DNA of 64,000 bases, taken from NCBI RefSeq assembly GCF_001941345.1, contig NZ_CP009251.1, positions 310,001 through 374,000 on the forward strand, written 5' to 3'. The stretch comes from Corynebacterium stationis (GTDB lineage: Bacteria > Actinomycetota > Actinomycetes > Mycobacteriales > Mycobacteriaceae). The number at the start of each line of letters is the position of its first letter. Within the stretch, counting starts at the first letter, position 1. The position numbers and the translations under genes are program-made. Under the pieces are notes generated by a model that ran no database searches, was not told the origin of the DNA, and saw nothing but the letters and a program-made list of their open reading frames with translations. This document shows, one piece after another, positions 1-8,537 of this stretch.

Positions 1-383
1 AGGAATCTGAGCTTGAAGGCATCGTCAGCGGTGATACCATCGCTGGGCGCCACACCACCTTGCTTTCTGAAACCGACGGTGATCTTGAGGCTTATTTGAA
101 GTCTTTGGACATGTTGGAAGAGCGCGGCAAGAATGTGCCGCTGCTGCCAGGTCATGGTCCGGATCTGCCGGATGTTTCAGAAGTAGCACGCAAGTATATA
201 GACCGCCGCCACTACCGATTGGACCAGATTCGTCAGCTGTGGGCGGAGCACGGCAAAGATATTGAACTCAAAGTCATGATCGATGAGATGTATGACGATG
301 TAGATCCAGTCCTGCGTCACGCCGCAGAGCAGTCAACTCGCGCAGCGTTAAAGTATTTAGACGCACATCCAGAAGAGGTTTAA
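1..383 (+). CDS. MBL-fold metallohydrolase, C-terminal part (5' end outside window)
   Basis: The reading frame is open from the first bases of the window and ends at a TAA at 381-383, so only the last 127 or so codons are present. The text SGDTIAGRHTT near the start matches the region of LACTB2-like metallo-beta-lactamase hydrolases around the third metal-binding motif, and LLPGHGPDL carries the later conserved Gly-His. The rest is a helical C-terminal tail of the type seen in that subgroup. The metal-binding HxHxDH motif lies upstream of the window. It converges on glxR and is followed by a strong terminator. In Mycobacterium tuberculosis the gene next to crp (Rv3677c) is of the same family, which supports the call. 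The substrate is unknown. Confidence 0.85.
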   Translation, partial: ESELEGIVSGDTIAGRHTTLLSETDGDLEAYLKSLDMLEERGKNVPLLPGHGPDLPDVSEVARKYIDRRHYRLDQIRQLWAEHGKDIELKVMIDEMYDDVDPVLRHAAEQSTRAALKYLDAHPEEV

Positions 384-392
384 CCGCCGTCT

Positions 393-435
393 AAAGCAAA
401 AGACCCAGTGATTCATTCACTGGGTCTTTTGCTTT
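393..435. terminator. Strong terminator, usable in both directions
   Basis: A long perfect stem (AAGCAAAAGACCCAGTGA against its complement) with a 4-base loop closes on A/T-rich arms. It lies between the metallohydrolase and glxR, which converge here. The A-rich left arm and T-rich right arm give a U tract on either strand. Confidence 0.9.
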
Positions 436-494
436 GGGTTTTGTGGAGGTGGAGCGTTGGCGCCACCTTGACGAAGATTCAGGCTGGTGTTTAC

Positions 495-1178
495 TTAACG
501 AGCGCGCTTGGCGAGGTGCTCGGTGTTGACGATGACAACCGACTTGCCTTCGAGACGAATCCATCCGCGGTGAGCGAAGGTAGCCAAAGCCTTGTTGACG
601 GTCTCACGTGAAGCGCCAACCAGCTGTGCAATTTCTTCTTGAGTCAGGTCGTGGTTCACGCGCAGTGAGCCACCTTCTTGCACGCCGAAGCGGTTTGCCA
701 GCTGCAGCAAGGTCTTTGCCACACGGCCCGGAACGTCGGTAAAGATAAGGTCAGCCAAGGAAGCATTGGTGCGACGCAGGCGACGAGCCAGCACACGCAA
801 CAGCTGCTGTGCAATAGCAGGGTGGTCAGAGACCCACTGCTTGAGCATTTCCGAGTTCATGGTGGCTGCCTGAACCTCAGTCACACACACTGCGGAAGAG
901 GTACGTGGGCCTGGGTCGAAGATGGACAACTCGCCGAACATGTCGGATGGACCCATGATGGTCAGCAGGTTCTCACGACCATCGGGAGCGTGGCGAGCCA
1001 GCTTAATCTTGCCGGCGGTGATGATGTACAGGCGGTCGCCTGGCTCACCTTCCTCAAAGATGGTGGTGCCGCGTGGGAAACGAACAGTTTCCATTTGCTC
1101 AATCAAATTATTGACAGCTACCGGGTCGACACCCTGGAAAATGCCAGCGCGCGATAAAATTTCCTGTACGCCTTCCAC
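495..1178 (-). CDS. glxR: cAMP-sensing CRP/FNR-family global regulator GlxR
   Basis: This 227-residue protein is the usual length for GlxR/Crp of Corynebacterium and Mycobacterium. Residues about 15-115 form the cyclic-nucleotide-binding beta roll. The phosphate-binding cassette is GELSIFDPG (82-90) followed by R92, T93 and S94. A winged helix follows, with the helix-turn-helix at about 179-201 ([16 protein letters not shown]). It binds cAMP and recognises sites of the form TGTGA-N6-TCACA, controlling carbon metabolism, respiration and other functions in corynebacteria. A near-consensus site is present in this window upstream of sdhC (47603-47618), and the cyclase that makes its ligand is encoded at 28892-30424. 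The start codon is ATG, with the purine-rich stretch AAAGGAGACG just upstream. The identification is very secure. Confidence 0.97.
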   Translation of the reverse strand: MEGVQEILSRAGIFQGVDPVAVNNLIEQMETVRFPRGTTIFEEGEPGDRLYIITAGKIKLARHAPDGRENLLTIMGPSDMFGELSIFDPGPRTSSAVCVTEVQAATMNSEMLKQWVSDHPAIAQQLLRVLARRLRRTNASLADLIFTDVPGRVAKTLLQLANRFGVQEGGSLRVNHDLTQEEIAQLVGASRETVNKALATFAHRGWIRLEGKSVVIVNTEHLAKRAR

Positions 1179-1317
1179 GTGCGTCTCCTTTACTTTTAAC
1201 GCCTAAAATCTTCAACACTCCACATCCTACAGTGGAATTAGTCACTTTAGTGCAATTCCCCCCAAATAATCACGGAAGTCCCGTATAGGGAATCACTTGG
1301 GGCAGAGGACGAAATGC

Positions 1318-1407
1318 TTAACTACCGAGCACTTGTGTTTCGAGTTTTTCCATCAAGATGGCAAAGAGTGCCAACCCGACGGGTACGAGTACTACTAAAA
1401 CGATCAT
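1318..1407 (-). CDS. Candidate 29-residue membrane peptide upstream of glxR
   Basis: An ATG-TAA frame of 30 codons reads MIVLVVLVPVGLALFAIL then MEKLETQVLGS. It has one clear hydrophobic segment (residues 2-18) followed by a short charged tail, the layout of a single-pass small membrane protein. It lies between glxR and nth, on the glxR strand. In M. tuberculosis a small membrane-protein gene (Rv3675) occupies the same position and orientation between nth and crp, so this may be its shortened counterpart; that is inference from position only. No strong ribosome binding site is visible. It is too short for normal ORF callers. Confidence 0.5.
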   Translation of the reverse strand: MIVLVVLVPVGLALFAILMEKLETQVLGS

Positions 1408-1494
1408 GTCTTAGAGTCTAACTAATGAGAAATTGATAAAGTTCCCAAACCTCGATTTTTCTCATTTTAGTTCACTGGCACAAGGAGATTGACC

Positions 1495-2151
1495 ATGGGC
1501 AGCGGCATACGTGACGAGACCAAACGCGCGGAATATATCAATGAAGTCTTAGCTGAGACCTATCCAGATGCACATTGTGAATTGGACTTTACCAACGCGC
1601 TGGAGTTGACTGTGGCCACCTTATTGTCCGCGCAAACAACCGATGTGCGCGTTAACCAGGTAACCCCGAAACTCTTCGCGGCCTATCCCACCGCCGAAGA
1701 TTATGCTCAAGCCGATGAAAAAGACATCGAAGACGTTATTCGGTCGTTGGGGCTTGCTCCTTCGAAATCCAAGCGACTGGTGGGGATGGGACAAAAGATC
1801 ATCGGCGACTTTGAGGGTGAAGTGCCCACGAGCATTAAAGACCTAAGCTCCTTGCCCGGAGTTGGGCGCAAGACCGCTTTGGTTGTCCGCGGTAATGCTT
1901 TCGGCATACCTGCACTAGCCGTAGATACCCACGTTAAACGGGTTACCTTCCGCCTTGGCATGGTGGAAGACGCGACCGAGCTAAAAGTAGAAAAGCAATT
2001 ATGCGCCGTGGTGCCGGAAGAAGAATGGATGATGTTTTCACATCGAGTAATCTTCCACGGGCGCCGCTGCTGCACTGCTAAAAGCCCTGCATGCGGACGA
2101 TGTCCCCTACTCGATGTCTGCCCATTTCCTGCGCCTGCCCAAGATAGTTAG
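1495..2151 (+). CDS. nth: Endonuclease III (DNA glycosylase/AP lyase)
   Basis: This base-excision-repair enzyme removes oxidised pyrimidines and cleaves the abasic site. With the ATG at 1495 it has 218 residues. The helix-hairpin-helix is LPGVGRKTA (120-128) with catalytic Lys126, and the catalytic Asp144 lies in VDTHVKR. Four cysteines, C193-X6-C200-X2-C203-X5-C209, form the [4Fe-4S] cluster loop. AAGGAG at 1482-1487 sits 7 bases before the ATG, which is why I prefer this start to the TTG at 1489. It begins a run of four same-strand genes (nth, thioredoxin-like, Nudix, MarP-like) with the same order as M. tuberculosis Rv3674c-Rv3671c. Confidence 0.96.
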   Translation: MGSGIRDETKRAEYINEVLAETYPDAHCELDFTNALELTVATLLSAQTTDVRVNQVTPKLFAAYPTAEDYAQADEKDIEDVIRSLGLAPSKSKRLVGMGQKIIGDFEGEVPTSIKDLSSLPGVGRKTALVVRGNAFGIPALAVDTHVKRVTFRLGMVEDATELKVEKQLCAVVPEEEWMMFSHRVIFHGRRCCTAKSPACGRCPLLDVCPFPAPAQDS

Positions 2152-2198
2152 ACTCAGAACGAGATTAAGGGCACTAAGCTGAGAAAAAGAGGTACGTG

Positions 2199-2837
2199 GT
2201 GAAAAAGAGCGTGGTCTTTTCCATCCTGATCGCAGTGGTGCTGACCATCGGGGTGATTGCGCTGGCAATGTCCAACCTAACTACCGGCAACCCAGACGCC
2301 TCCGATGTCAGCGCTGAATCGGCAACCACTACTCAAGGGGACAGTCTGACAGATGAGACTGTCCCGGACGAGGCAGTTTCGGAAGAAGATGCATCGACAA
2401 GCGAAGTAGCGACGCGACCTGACTGCCCAGCGGGACCAGTCGCCGGGGTTGAACTGCCGTGCTTAGGCGGGGAAACTAGCTCGGATAACGCCACCGATTC
2501 TGGCATTTCCATCGTTAATATTTGGGCTTGGTGGTGCGAACCCTGCCGCGAGGAACTGCCCTATTTGGAAGAAATCGCACAAGCACACCCCGAATGGGAC
2601 GTGGTGGGTGTGCACGCAGACCGCAACGCCGGCAATGGCGCGGCTTTCTTAAACGACCTAGGCGTCGATCTGCCCAGCTACCAAGATGACTCCAATCTGT
2701 TTGCCGGAACCTTAAGCCTGCCTGGGGTCATTCCCATTACTTTGCTCGTGGTTGATGGGGAAGTAAAGGAACGTTTTATCCAGCCGTTTAAGTCCACAGA
2801 AGAAATAGAGACAACCATCACAAAGGCACTAGCTTAA
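2199..2837 (+). CDS. TlpA-like membrane-anchored thioredoxin
   Basis: A thiol-disulfide oxidoreductase expected to act outside the cytoplasmic membrane. Residues about 5-27 form a single N-terminal membrane anchor or signal segment. An acidic, Ser/Thr-rich linker to about residue 75 follows, then a thioredoxin fold with active site WWCEPC (Cys near 113 and 116). The later stretch VIPIT provides the cis-proline position. Two extra cysteines precede the fold. Two GTG codons (2196 and 2199) are possible starts; the second has the better spacing from AAAGAGG. It lies between nth and the Nudix gene, as in mycobacteria. It may reduce disulfides in envelope proteins, possibly the neighbouring protease, but that is inference. 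Confidence 0.85.
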   Translation: MKKSVVFSILIAVVLTIGVIALAMSNLTTGNPDASDVSAESATTTQGDSLTDETVPDEAVSEEDASTSEVATRPDCPAGPVAGVELPCLGGETSSDNATDSGISIVNIWAWWCEPCREELPYLEEIAQAHPEWDVVGVHADRNAGNGAAFLNDLGVDLPSYQDDSNLFAGTLSLPGVIPITLLVVDGEVKERFIQPFKSTEEIETTITKALA

Positions 2838-2855
2838 GTGGCTAGGATGGGGGAC

Positions 2856-3578
2856 ATGGCAGAAAAGTTCCCCGTTGCTGACTCACCGGGCGTTAATACC
2901 ACGCTGTCTCCGGAGAAAGCGCCACACTGGTTGCGCTCGGCTTTAGACGTCACTGGCGAGGATGTCGTTGAGATCATCGGCAAGCGGGCGCAGCAAGACG
3001 TGTTGCCGTCACCGAAGTCTGCTGCGGTGCTCATGCTTTTAGGCGGAACAAGCGCCGATGATGCAACGGTGCTGTTGACCCACAGGTCACCGCACCTGCG
3101 TTCACATTCTGGCCAAATCGCTTTTCCAGGTGGAAAAATAGATTCCACCGATGCCAACCTTATCGATGCAGCGCTGCGCGAAGCCTGGGAAGAAACCGGC
3201 TTGGATTGCACGTCGATTACTCCGCTGGCGCACTGGGGGGAGACCTTTGTGCCGGTACGCGGTAACCGGATTAATGCGGTCTTGGCGCATTGGCACACAC
3301 CGGGCACTGTTGGTGTGGTCAATCCTGAAGAAGCTGACGATGTTTTCGTGCTACCAGTAGAGGAATTGCTCGCGCCAGAAAACCGCATGATGCTGGCCTG
3401 GGATTACTGGACCACGCCCGCGTTTCGCGTCAATGGCTATGTTATCTGGGGTTTTACCGCTGCGGCATTGACAACTTTATTTTTAAAAACCGGCTGGGAG
3501 CAGGAGTGGGATCAAACTCCCCGCCTGGATTTACGCGCGGTGATTGCGGCCTCGCGTAATAATGAGCGGAGGGTCTAG
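2856..3578 (+). CDS. Nudix hydrolase, CoA-pyrophosphatase type
   Basis: The Nudix box is complete: GGKIDSTDANLIDAALREAW continues into EETGLD, fitting Gx5Ex7REUxEExGU. Just before it, LRSHSGQIAFPGG is the signature that marks the CoA diphosphatase (NudL/YeaB) subgroup, which cleaves CoA to phosphopantetheine and 3',5'-ADP. The frame is open from GTG 2838, but AGGA at 2844-2847 is well placed for the ATG at 2856, giving 240 residues. It starts within a few bases of the thioredoxin stop, so the two are probably translated from one mRNA. The exact substrate has not been tested and other nucleotide diphosphates remain possible. Confidence 0.88.
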   Translation: MAEKFPVADSPGVNTTLSPEKAPHWLRSALDVTGEDVVEIIGKRAQQDVLPSPKSAAVLMLLGGTSADDATVLLTHRSPHLRSHSGQIAFPGGKIDSTDANLIDAALREAWEETGLDCTSITPLAHWGETFVPVRGNRINAVLAHWHTPGTVGVVNPEEADDVFVLPVEELLAPENRMMLAWDYWTTPAFRVNGYVIWGFTAAALTTLFLKTGWEQEWDQTPRLDLRAVIAASRNNERRV

Positions 3579-3621
3579 TAAAGTCCTGTAAGTTACGCAG
3601 TAAACGCTCAAGGGAGAATTT

Positions 3622-4815
3622 GTGGATCCAGCCTGGATAGTTGATGGCTTCATTGTTGTAGCTGTCCTTGCAGCGATGACAACCGGCTGGCGCCAAGGCG
3701 GATTGGCGTCCTTACTCTCTGCCGTAGGAATTCTCGCAGGACTCATCAGCGGCCTCGGCGTTGCGCCAATGGTGCTGCAGATAACCGACCAAGTTGGTAT
3801 CCGCTTCCTGCTGGCCTTAGGAATGCTGATCTTGCTGATCGGGCTGGGCCAGCTCTTAGGCTCTGCCTTGGGCCATGCAATTCGCGACCGTATGAAAACC
3901 AAATCCGGACAGCGCGTGGATTCTTCATTCGGCGCAATTTTGATGTCCGTATTCTCCCTCGTCCTGATTTGGCTCATTGCCACCCCGATGGCGACGGGCC
4001 TGAGCAATAGCGTGGGTAAAGGAGTGCGGGAATCTGCAATTTTGCGCGAAGTTAATAAGGTCATGCCAGATGAGCTGACCCAATTACCGCGCAGCATTTC
4101 GGGAATGCTCAATGACTCGGGCCTGCCACCGGTCGTGATGCCGTGGGAAGACGGCTCTTCCGTTGATGTTGAAGCGCCAAATATTGAAGTGGCTGACCAA
4201 GCCATGGTTCAAGACATACGCCCTTCGGTGGTGCACGTTATCGCTGATGCCGATGGCTGCCGCCGGCGCATGATGGGCTCCGGCTTCGTTACCGCGGATA
4301 ACTATGTGGTGACCAACGCGCACGTGGTGGCCGGAACACAAACGGCTTACGTGGATACCGTGGTCGGGATCAAAGAAGCACGCGTGGTTTATTACAACCC
4401 AGAAGTTGATATCGCTGTGCTGCGTGCAGAAAATCTGGGGCTAGAACCTCTAGCGTGGGCGGATGGTCCTGCATATACCGGTGACGATGCTGTGGTGATG
4501 GGCTTTCCACACTCTGGACCCTTTACCGCGAATGCCGCGCGTATTCGCGAACGGGTCAATATTGCCGGGCCAGATATTTACTCCAATAGCCGCGTTGAAC
4601 GCGAGTCCTATATCTTGCGCGGCACCGTCGTGCAGGGCAACTCTGGTGGCCCGCTGATTTCTCCCGACGGCAGGGTTCTAGGCCTTATCTTTGGTGCTTC
4701 CGTCGATGACACCGATACCGGATATGCCATCACCGCCGAAGAAGTACGTTCCCATATCGGTGATGTGACCCGGTTTGAAAACTCCGTCGATACGCAAGAA
4801 TGCGTCGCGCAATAA
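3622..4815 (+). CDS. MarP-like membrane serine protease (CvpA domain plus trypsin-like domain)
   Basis: This 397-residue protein has four membrane segments in its first 125 residues (CvpA/colicin V production-like), then an extracytoplasmic chymotrypsin-fold protease. The catalytic triad is visible: His234 in TNAHVV, Asp263 in DIAVLRA, Ser341 in GNSGGPL. Cys213 and Cys394 sit almost exactly where M. tuberculosis MarP (Rv3671c) has its regulatory disulfide. MarP is needed there for acid resistance through processing of a peptidoglycan hydrolase. The start is GTG with AGGGAGA 5 bases upstream. It ends the nth-thioredoxin-Nudix-protease run and is followed by a terminator. Family and catalytic residues are certain; an acid-stress role here is inferred. 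Confidence 0.92.
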   Translation: MDPAWIVDGFIVVAVLAAMTTGWRQGGLASLLSAVGILAGLISGLGVAPMVLQITDQVGIRFLLALGMLILLIGLGQLLGSALGHAIRDRMKTKSGQRVDSSFGAILMSVFSLVLIWLIATPMATGLSNSVGKGVRESAILREVNKVMPDELTQLPRSISGMLNDSGLPPVVMPWEDGSSVDVEAPNIEVADQAMVQDIRPSVVHVIADADGCRRRMMGSGFVTADNYVVTNAHVVAGTQTAYVDTVVGIKEARVVYYNPEVDIAVLRAENLGLEPLAWADGPAYTGDDAVVMGFPHSGPFTANAARIRERVNIAGPDIYSNSRVERESYILRGTVVQGNSGGPLISPDGRVLGLIFGASVDDTDTGYAITAEEVRSHIGDVTRFENSVDTQECVAQ

Positions 4816-4851
4816 TGTGGCATCAAATAATTGCAGGTTGAAGGCATAAGT

Positions 4852-4899
4852 AAAGCTCGCGCCTGAAGGTTTGTTCAACCTTTCAAGGTGCGAGCTTTA
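4852..4899. terminator. Terminator between the converging protease and transporter genes
   Basis: AAAGCTCGC pairs with GCGAGCTTT, and an inner arm (CCTGAAGG with CCTTTCAAGG) extends the stem. A and T runs flank the structure, so it can serve transcripts from both sides. Confidence 0.8.
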
Positions 4900-4913
4900 G
4901 CTATTTACCAGCG

Positions 4914-6617
4914 CTACTCGTGGAGACCGAGGTTCTCGCCGGTGCCGAGCTCAATATGCATGCCCGGAACCGAGTTGATGAGATTTCGGGTGTATTCCTG
5001 TGAAGGATTATCGAAGATTTCATCGGTAGTGCCTTGCTCGACCACAGCACCCTTTTGCATGACGACGACATCGTCAGCAGTCTGGCGCACGACCGCTAAG
5101 TCGTGGGTAATAAACAGGTACGACAAGTTGAGGTCGCGCTGAAGTTCAGCCATCAGCTGAATGATCTGGTTCTGCACTAGGACGTCGAGTGCTGACACAG
5201 CCTCATCCAAGACAATGACCTCAGGATTAAGTGCGAGCGCGCGCGCGATGGCGATGCGCTGGCGCTGGCCACCAGATAATTCATCGGGGTAGCGGCGCAT
5301 GGCAGAACGTGGCATCGCAACCATATCGAGTAGCTCGGCGACGCGAGCTTCGCGCGCCTTGCGGTCACCTATCTTGTGCAGACGCAGGGGTTCTTCGATG
5401 CACTTGAAAATCGAATACAACGGGTCTAAAGAACCATACGGGTTCTGGAAGACGACCTGCATTTTCCGGCGCAGCTGGAAGAGTTCCTTGCTGTTTAACT
5501 TGGAGGTATCCGTGCCTTCATAAAAGATGCTGCCGGAAGTTGGCTCTAGAAGATTCAGCACCATATTTGCGACCGTGGACTTGCCCGAACCGGACTCGCC
5601 CACCAGCGCCAGGGTAGTGCCACGACGCAGGTCAAATGAGACATTATCGACTGCCTTGAATTGCTGCTTCTTGCCGCGCGAGTCACGAACGTTAAATTCC
5701 TTGGTCAGATTGCGCACCGAAATGACAGCTTCATCAGAGTGCTCTTCCGCTGCACCAGCAATCAGCTCAGAAGATTCAATGCCAGCTTCACGGGCAGCGC
5801 GAATGCGTGATGACGCAAGGGACGGAGCGGCAGTGACCAAACGCTTGGTGTAAGGGTGCTGCGGGTTTTGCAGAATCTTGCGCGACGGACCTGATTCCAC
5901 GATGCGCCCGCGGTGCATAACAATGAGGTGCTCCGCGCGCTCTGCCGCAAGACCCAAGTCGTGAGTAATAAATAGCACGGCGTTGCCGAGTTCTTTGGTC
6001 AGGGATTCAAGGTGATCCAGAATCTGCTTCTGCACTGTGACATCGAGAGCCGAGGTAGGCTCATCGGCAATTAGCAGTTTCGGGCGAGCCGCCAAACCAA
6101 TGCCGATGAGGGCACGCTGACGCATACCGCCAGAGAACTCGTGTGGATATTGCTTTGCGCGTGCCCCAGCATCGGGAAGGCCTGCTTCTTCCAGGACTTG
6201 GACGACGCGCTCTTTACGCTTGGAACCCTCGACGACGTGATTGGCCTTGAGCGATTCCTCAATCTGAGTACCAATACGCCACACTGGGTTGAGGTTCGAC
6301 ATCGGGTCCTGCGGCACCAAACCAATGTGGGAGCCGCGGATACGCTCATAGTCCTTGTTGCTAAATTTGGTGATGTCCTCACCATCAAAGACAATCTGAC
6401 CGTCGGTCACCTTGCCGTTACCAGGCAAAAGGCCCAAAATAGACATCGCCGTGGTGGACTTACCTGAGCCGGACTCACCCACAATAGCGACGGACTGGCC
6501 AGGGTAGATGGTCATGTCGACGCCACGAACTGCCTCGACGATTCCGGTAGAAGAAGAAAAGGCAATCTTGACACCTTTCATCTCCAACAAGGGCTTCTCA
6601 GCGTTATGTTCAGTCAT
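4914..6617 (-). CDS. dppD: Dipeptide/oligopeptide ABC transporter, fused double ATPase (DppD-DppF)
   Basis: Two complete ABC ATPase domains in one 567-residue chain power peptide import. Domain 1 has Walker A GESGSGKST (47-55), signature SGGMR (162-166) and Walker B LLIADEP. Domain 2 has a second GESGSGKST (340-348), signature SGGQR (448-452) and VIVLDEA. Each domain carries the oligopeptide-transporter extension NPQHPYT or NPSQEYT after the nucleotide-binding core. In many bacteria these are two genes (OppD and OppF); a single fused chain is common in actinobacteria. It follows the permease gene with a 2-base gap and ends the operon. Peptide specificity is inferred from family membership only. 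Confidence 0.93.
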   Translation of the reverse strand: MTEHNAEKPLLEMKGVKIAFSSSTGIVEAVRGVDMTIYPGQSVAIVGESGSGKSTTAMSILGLLPGNGKVTDGQIVFDGEDITKFSNKDYERIRGSHIGLVPQDPMSNLNPVWRIGTQIEESLKANHVVEGSKRKERVVQVLEEAGLPDAGARAKQYPHEFSGGMRQRALIGIGLAARPKLLIADEPTSALDVTVQKQILDHLESLTKELGNAVLFITHDLGLAAERAEHLIVMHRGRIVESGPSRKILQNPQHPYTKRLVTAAPSLASSRIRAAREAGIESSELIAGAAEEHSDEAVISVRNLTKEFNVRDSRGKKQQFKAVDNVSFDLRRGTTLALVGESGSGKSTVANMVLNLLEPTSGSIFYEGTDTSKLNSKELFQLRRKMQVVFQNPYGSLDPLYSIFKCIEEPLRLHKIGDRKAREARVAELLDMVAMPRSAMRRYPDELSGGQRQRIAIARALALNPEVIVLDEAVSALDVLVQNQIIQLMAELQRDLNLSYLFITHDLAVVRQTADDVVVMQKGAVVEQGTTDEIFDNPSQEYTRNLINSVPGMHIELGTGENLGLHE

Positions 6618-6619
6618 GG

Positions 6620-7618
6620 TTATCGCTTCCTTGCCTTTGGATCGAGCGCGTCACGAACAACATCGCCCATCATGATAAAGCTCAATACGGTCAAAGCCAG
6701 CGCACCAGCAGGGTAGAACAAGACCATAGGTTCTTGACGCAGTGATGCCTGAGCTTGGGAAATATCTCCACCCCACGAAACAATGGTGGGCGGAAGGCCA
6801 ATACCTAAGAAGGACAGTGTTGCCTCAGCGACGATGAAGGTACCCAAAGCCACGGTGGCGTAGGAGATAATCGGTGCTGCGGCGTTAGGCAGCACGTGGC
6901 TAAAGAGGATCCGCCATTTGGATGCGCCGATCGAAAGCGCTGCCTGGACGAACTCTTCATTCTTAACAGACATCACGGCACCGCGGGTAATACGGGCGAT
7001 GCTGACCCAGCCAAAGAGCCCAAGCACCAAGACCACGGTGATAACCGTGCGGTATTCCTTAAACATCTGCATGACCACGATGGCTGCCAGAACCAGTGGA
7101 ATAGCGAAGAAGATGTCAGTGATACGCGACAAGATGGTATCAACCCAGCCGCCGAAGAAGCCCGCAATAGAACCGATTAGCGCGCCAACGATGGTGACCA
7201 AAGCAGTGGTGAGAACACCTACGAGTACCGAAGCGCGTGCGCCGTAGATAACGCGTGCGTAGATATCGCAGCCTTGGCGGTCAAAGCCAAAGATGTGGCC
7301 TGATTCTGCAGGGTTCAAGGAATTTGCCAGACTGCAGGAACGTGGGTCAACCGAGGTAAAAATGGACGGAAAAAGCGCGAGCAGCAAGGCGATCAAGATC
7401 ATGACGGAGGCAACCCAGAACAATGGGCGCTTACGCAGGTAGCGCCAGGCTTCCGCCCACTGCGATGAAGGAGCAGATTCATCCTTGACAGCGTCTACGG
7501 CACCAAGACCAGTCTCATCAGTTTCAGCGATGTAGTGGTCTTGACCAGGGCGGCCGGGGGATGCCAAGAATTCTTCGGCGAGGTCATGTGGGTCTGTATT
7601 GCGATCGATATTAGGCAT
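6620..7618 (-). CDS. dppC: Dipeptide/oligopeptide ABC transporter permease (DppC type)
   Basis: An inner-membrane permease of 332 residues with the OppC N-terminal extension and about six membrane segments. The EAA loop region, which contacts the ATPase, is around GASKWRILFSHVLPNAAAPI. The frame is open for 13 more codons upstream, but the ATG at 7618 is preceded by AAGGA at good spacing and overlaps the upstream permease stop by 8 bases, as expected for translational coupling. It pairs with the DppB-type permease at 7611-8537. It also carries a long hydrophilic N-terminus (about 70 residues) before the first membrane helix. Confidence 0.93.
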   Translation of the reverse strand: MPNIDRNTDPHDLAEEFLASPGRPGQDHYIAETDETGLGAVDAVKDESAPSSQWAEAWRYLRKRPLFWVASVMILIALLLALFPSIFTSVDPRSCSLANSLNPAESGHIFGFDRQGCDIYARVIYGARASVLVGVLTTALVTIVGALIGSIAGFFGGWVDTILSRITDIFFAIPLVLAAIVVMQMFKEYRTVITVVLVLGLFGWVSIARITRGAVMSVKNEEFVQAALSIGASKWRILFSHVLPNAAAPIISYATVALGTFIVAEATLSFLGIGLPPTIVSWGGDISQAQASLRQEPMVLFYPAGALALTVLSFIMMGDVVRDALDPKARKR

Positions 7619-8537
7619 AGCGAATCCTTGGGTCGAGTACCGCGTAGAGAAGGTCAACCAACAGGTTGGCGACGATGTAGATGACTACGAGGACAGTGGT
7701 AAAGGACACGATGGTGGTAGGCTCGCCGCGCAGAATTGCTTGGTAGAGCGTGCCACCGACGCCGTTGATACCGAAGATGCCCTCAGTAACAATGGCGCCA
7801 GTCATCAGTGAACCGAGGTCAGCGCCGATGAAGGTAGCCACTGGAATCAGCGAGTTACGCAGCACGTGGCGGGTCATGACGTTGCCGCCTGACAAACCTT
7901 TAGCTCGGGCAGTACGCACATAGTCGGCGCGCATATTTTCACTAACGGATTGGCGTGTAAGGCGAATGATGTAAGCGCACGAGAGTGCACCCAGCACAAT
8001 TGCTGGCATGAGCAGGGATTCGAAGGATTCGTCTCTACCAACGGTCACGGGGAGTAGGTCCCAGCGAATACCGACAATGTACTGGAATACGAAACCGGTA
8101 ACGAAGGAAGGAACTGCAATAACCAGCAAGGAGACAACCAGCACGGTGGAGTCAAAGAAACCACCGCGGCGGATACCAGAAAATACACCGAAGGCAATAC
8201 CGAAGATGGTTTCAAAGATGATCGCCATAAATGCCAGCTTGAGCGTTACTGGGAAGACATTGCTCATGACCTCGGTAACGGGCACTCCAGAGAAAGTAGT
8301 ACCAAAGTCCAAGGTGAGAATCCCTTTGACGTACAACAGATACTGAACGATAAATGGCTTGTCTAGGTTGTATTCTGCCTCGATGCGGGCCCGCGCAGCT
8401 TCCGTAAGGCCGCGGTCACCGCCTAGTGCCTCTACCGGGTCACCCGGCATGAGGAAGACAAGTGCGTAGATGAGCAGGGTGGCTCCGAAGAACACCGGAA
8501 TCATCTGGAGCACTCGTCGCCCGATATAGCGCAACAT
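7611..8537 (-). CDS. dppB: Dipeptide/oligopeptide ABC transporter permease (DppB type)
   Basis: A 308-residue permease with the OppB/DppB N-terminal text MLRYIGRRVLQMIPVFF, the periplasmic loop LMPGDPVEALGG, and the EAA loop ARAKGLSGGNVMTRHVLRNS that docks on the ATPase. About six membrane helices are visible. ATG start with AAAGGACA 6 bases upstream. It heads the dppB-dppC-dppD block; the binding-protein gene lies about 490 bases further upstream on the same strand, so this gene may have its own promoter or be reached by read-through. Confidence 0.93.
   Translation of the reverse strand: MLRYIGRRVLQMIPVFFGATLLIYALVFLMPGDPVEALGGDRGLTEAARARIEAEYNLDKPFIVQYLLYVKGILTLDFGTTFSGVPVTEVMSNVFPVTLKLAFMAIIFETIFGIAFGVFSGIRRGGFFDSTVLVVSLLVIAVPSFVTGFVFQYIVGIRWDLLPVTVGRDESFESLLMPAIVLGALSCAYIIRLTRQSVSENMRADYVRTARAKGLSGGNVMTRHVLRNSLIPVATFIGADLGSLMTGAIVTEGIFGINGVGGTLYQAILRGEPTTIVSFTTVLVVIYIVANLLVDLLYAVLDPRIRYA

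Noticed and set aside
408..611. Short plus-strand frame after the metallohydrolase
   Set aside because: It begins inside the terminator stem and runs antisense into glxR.
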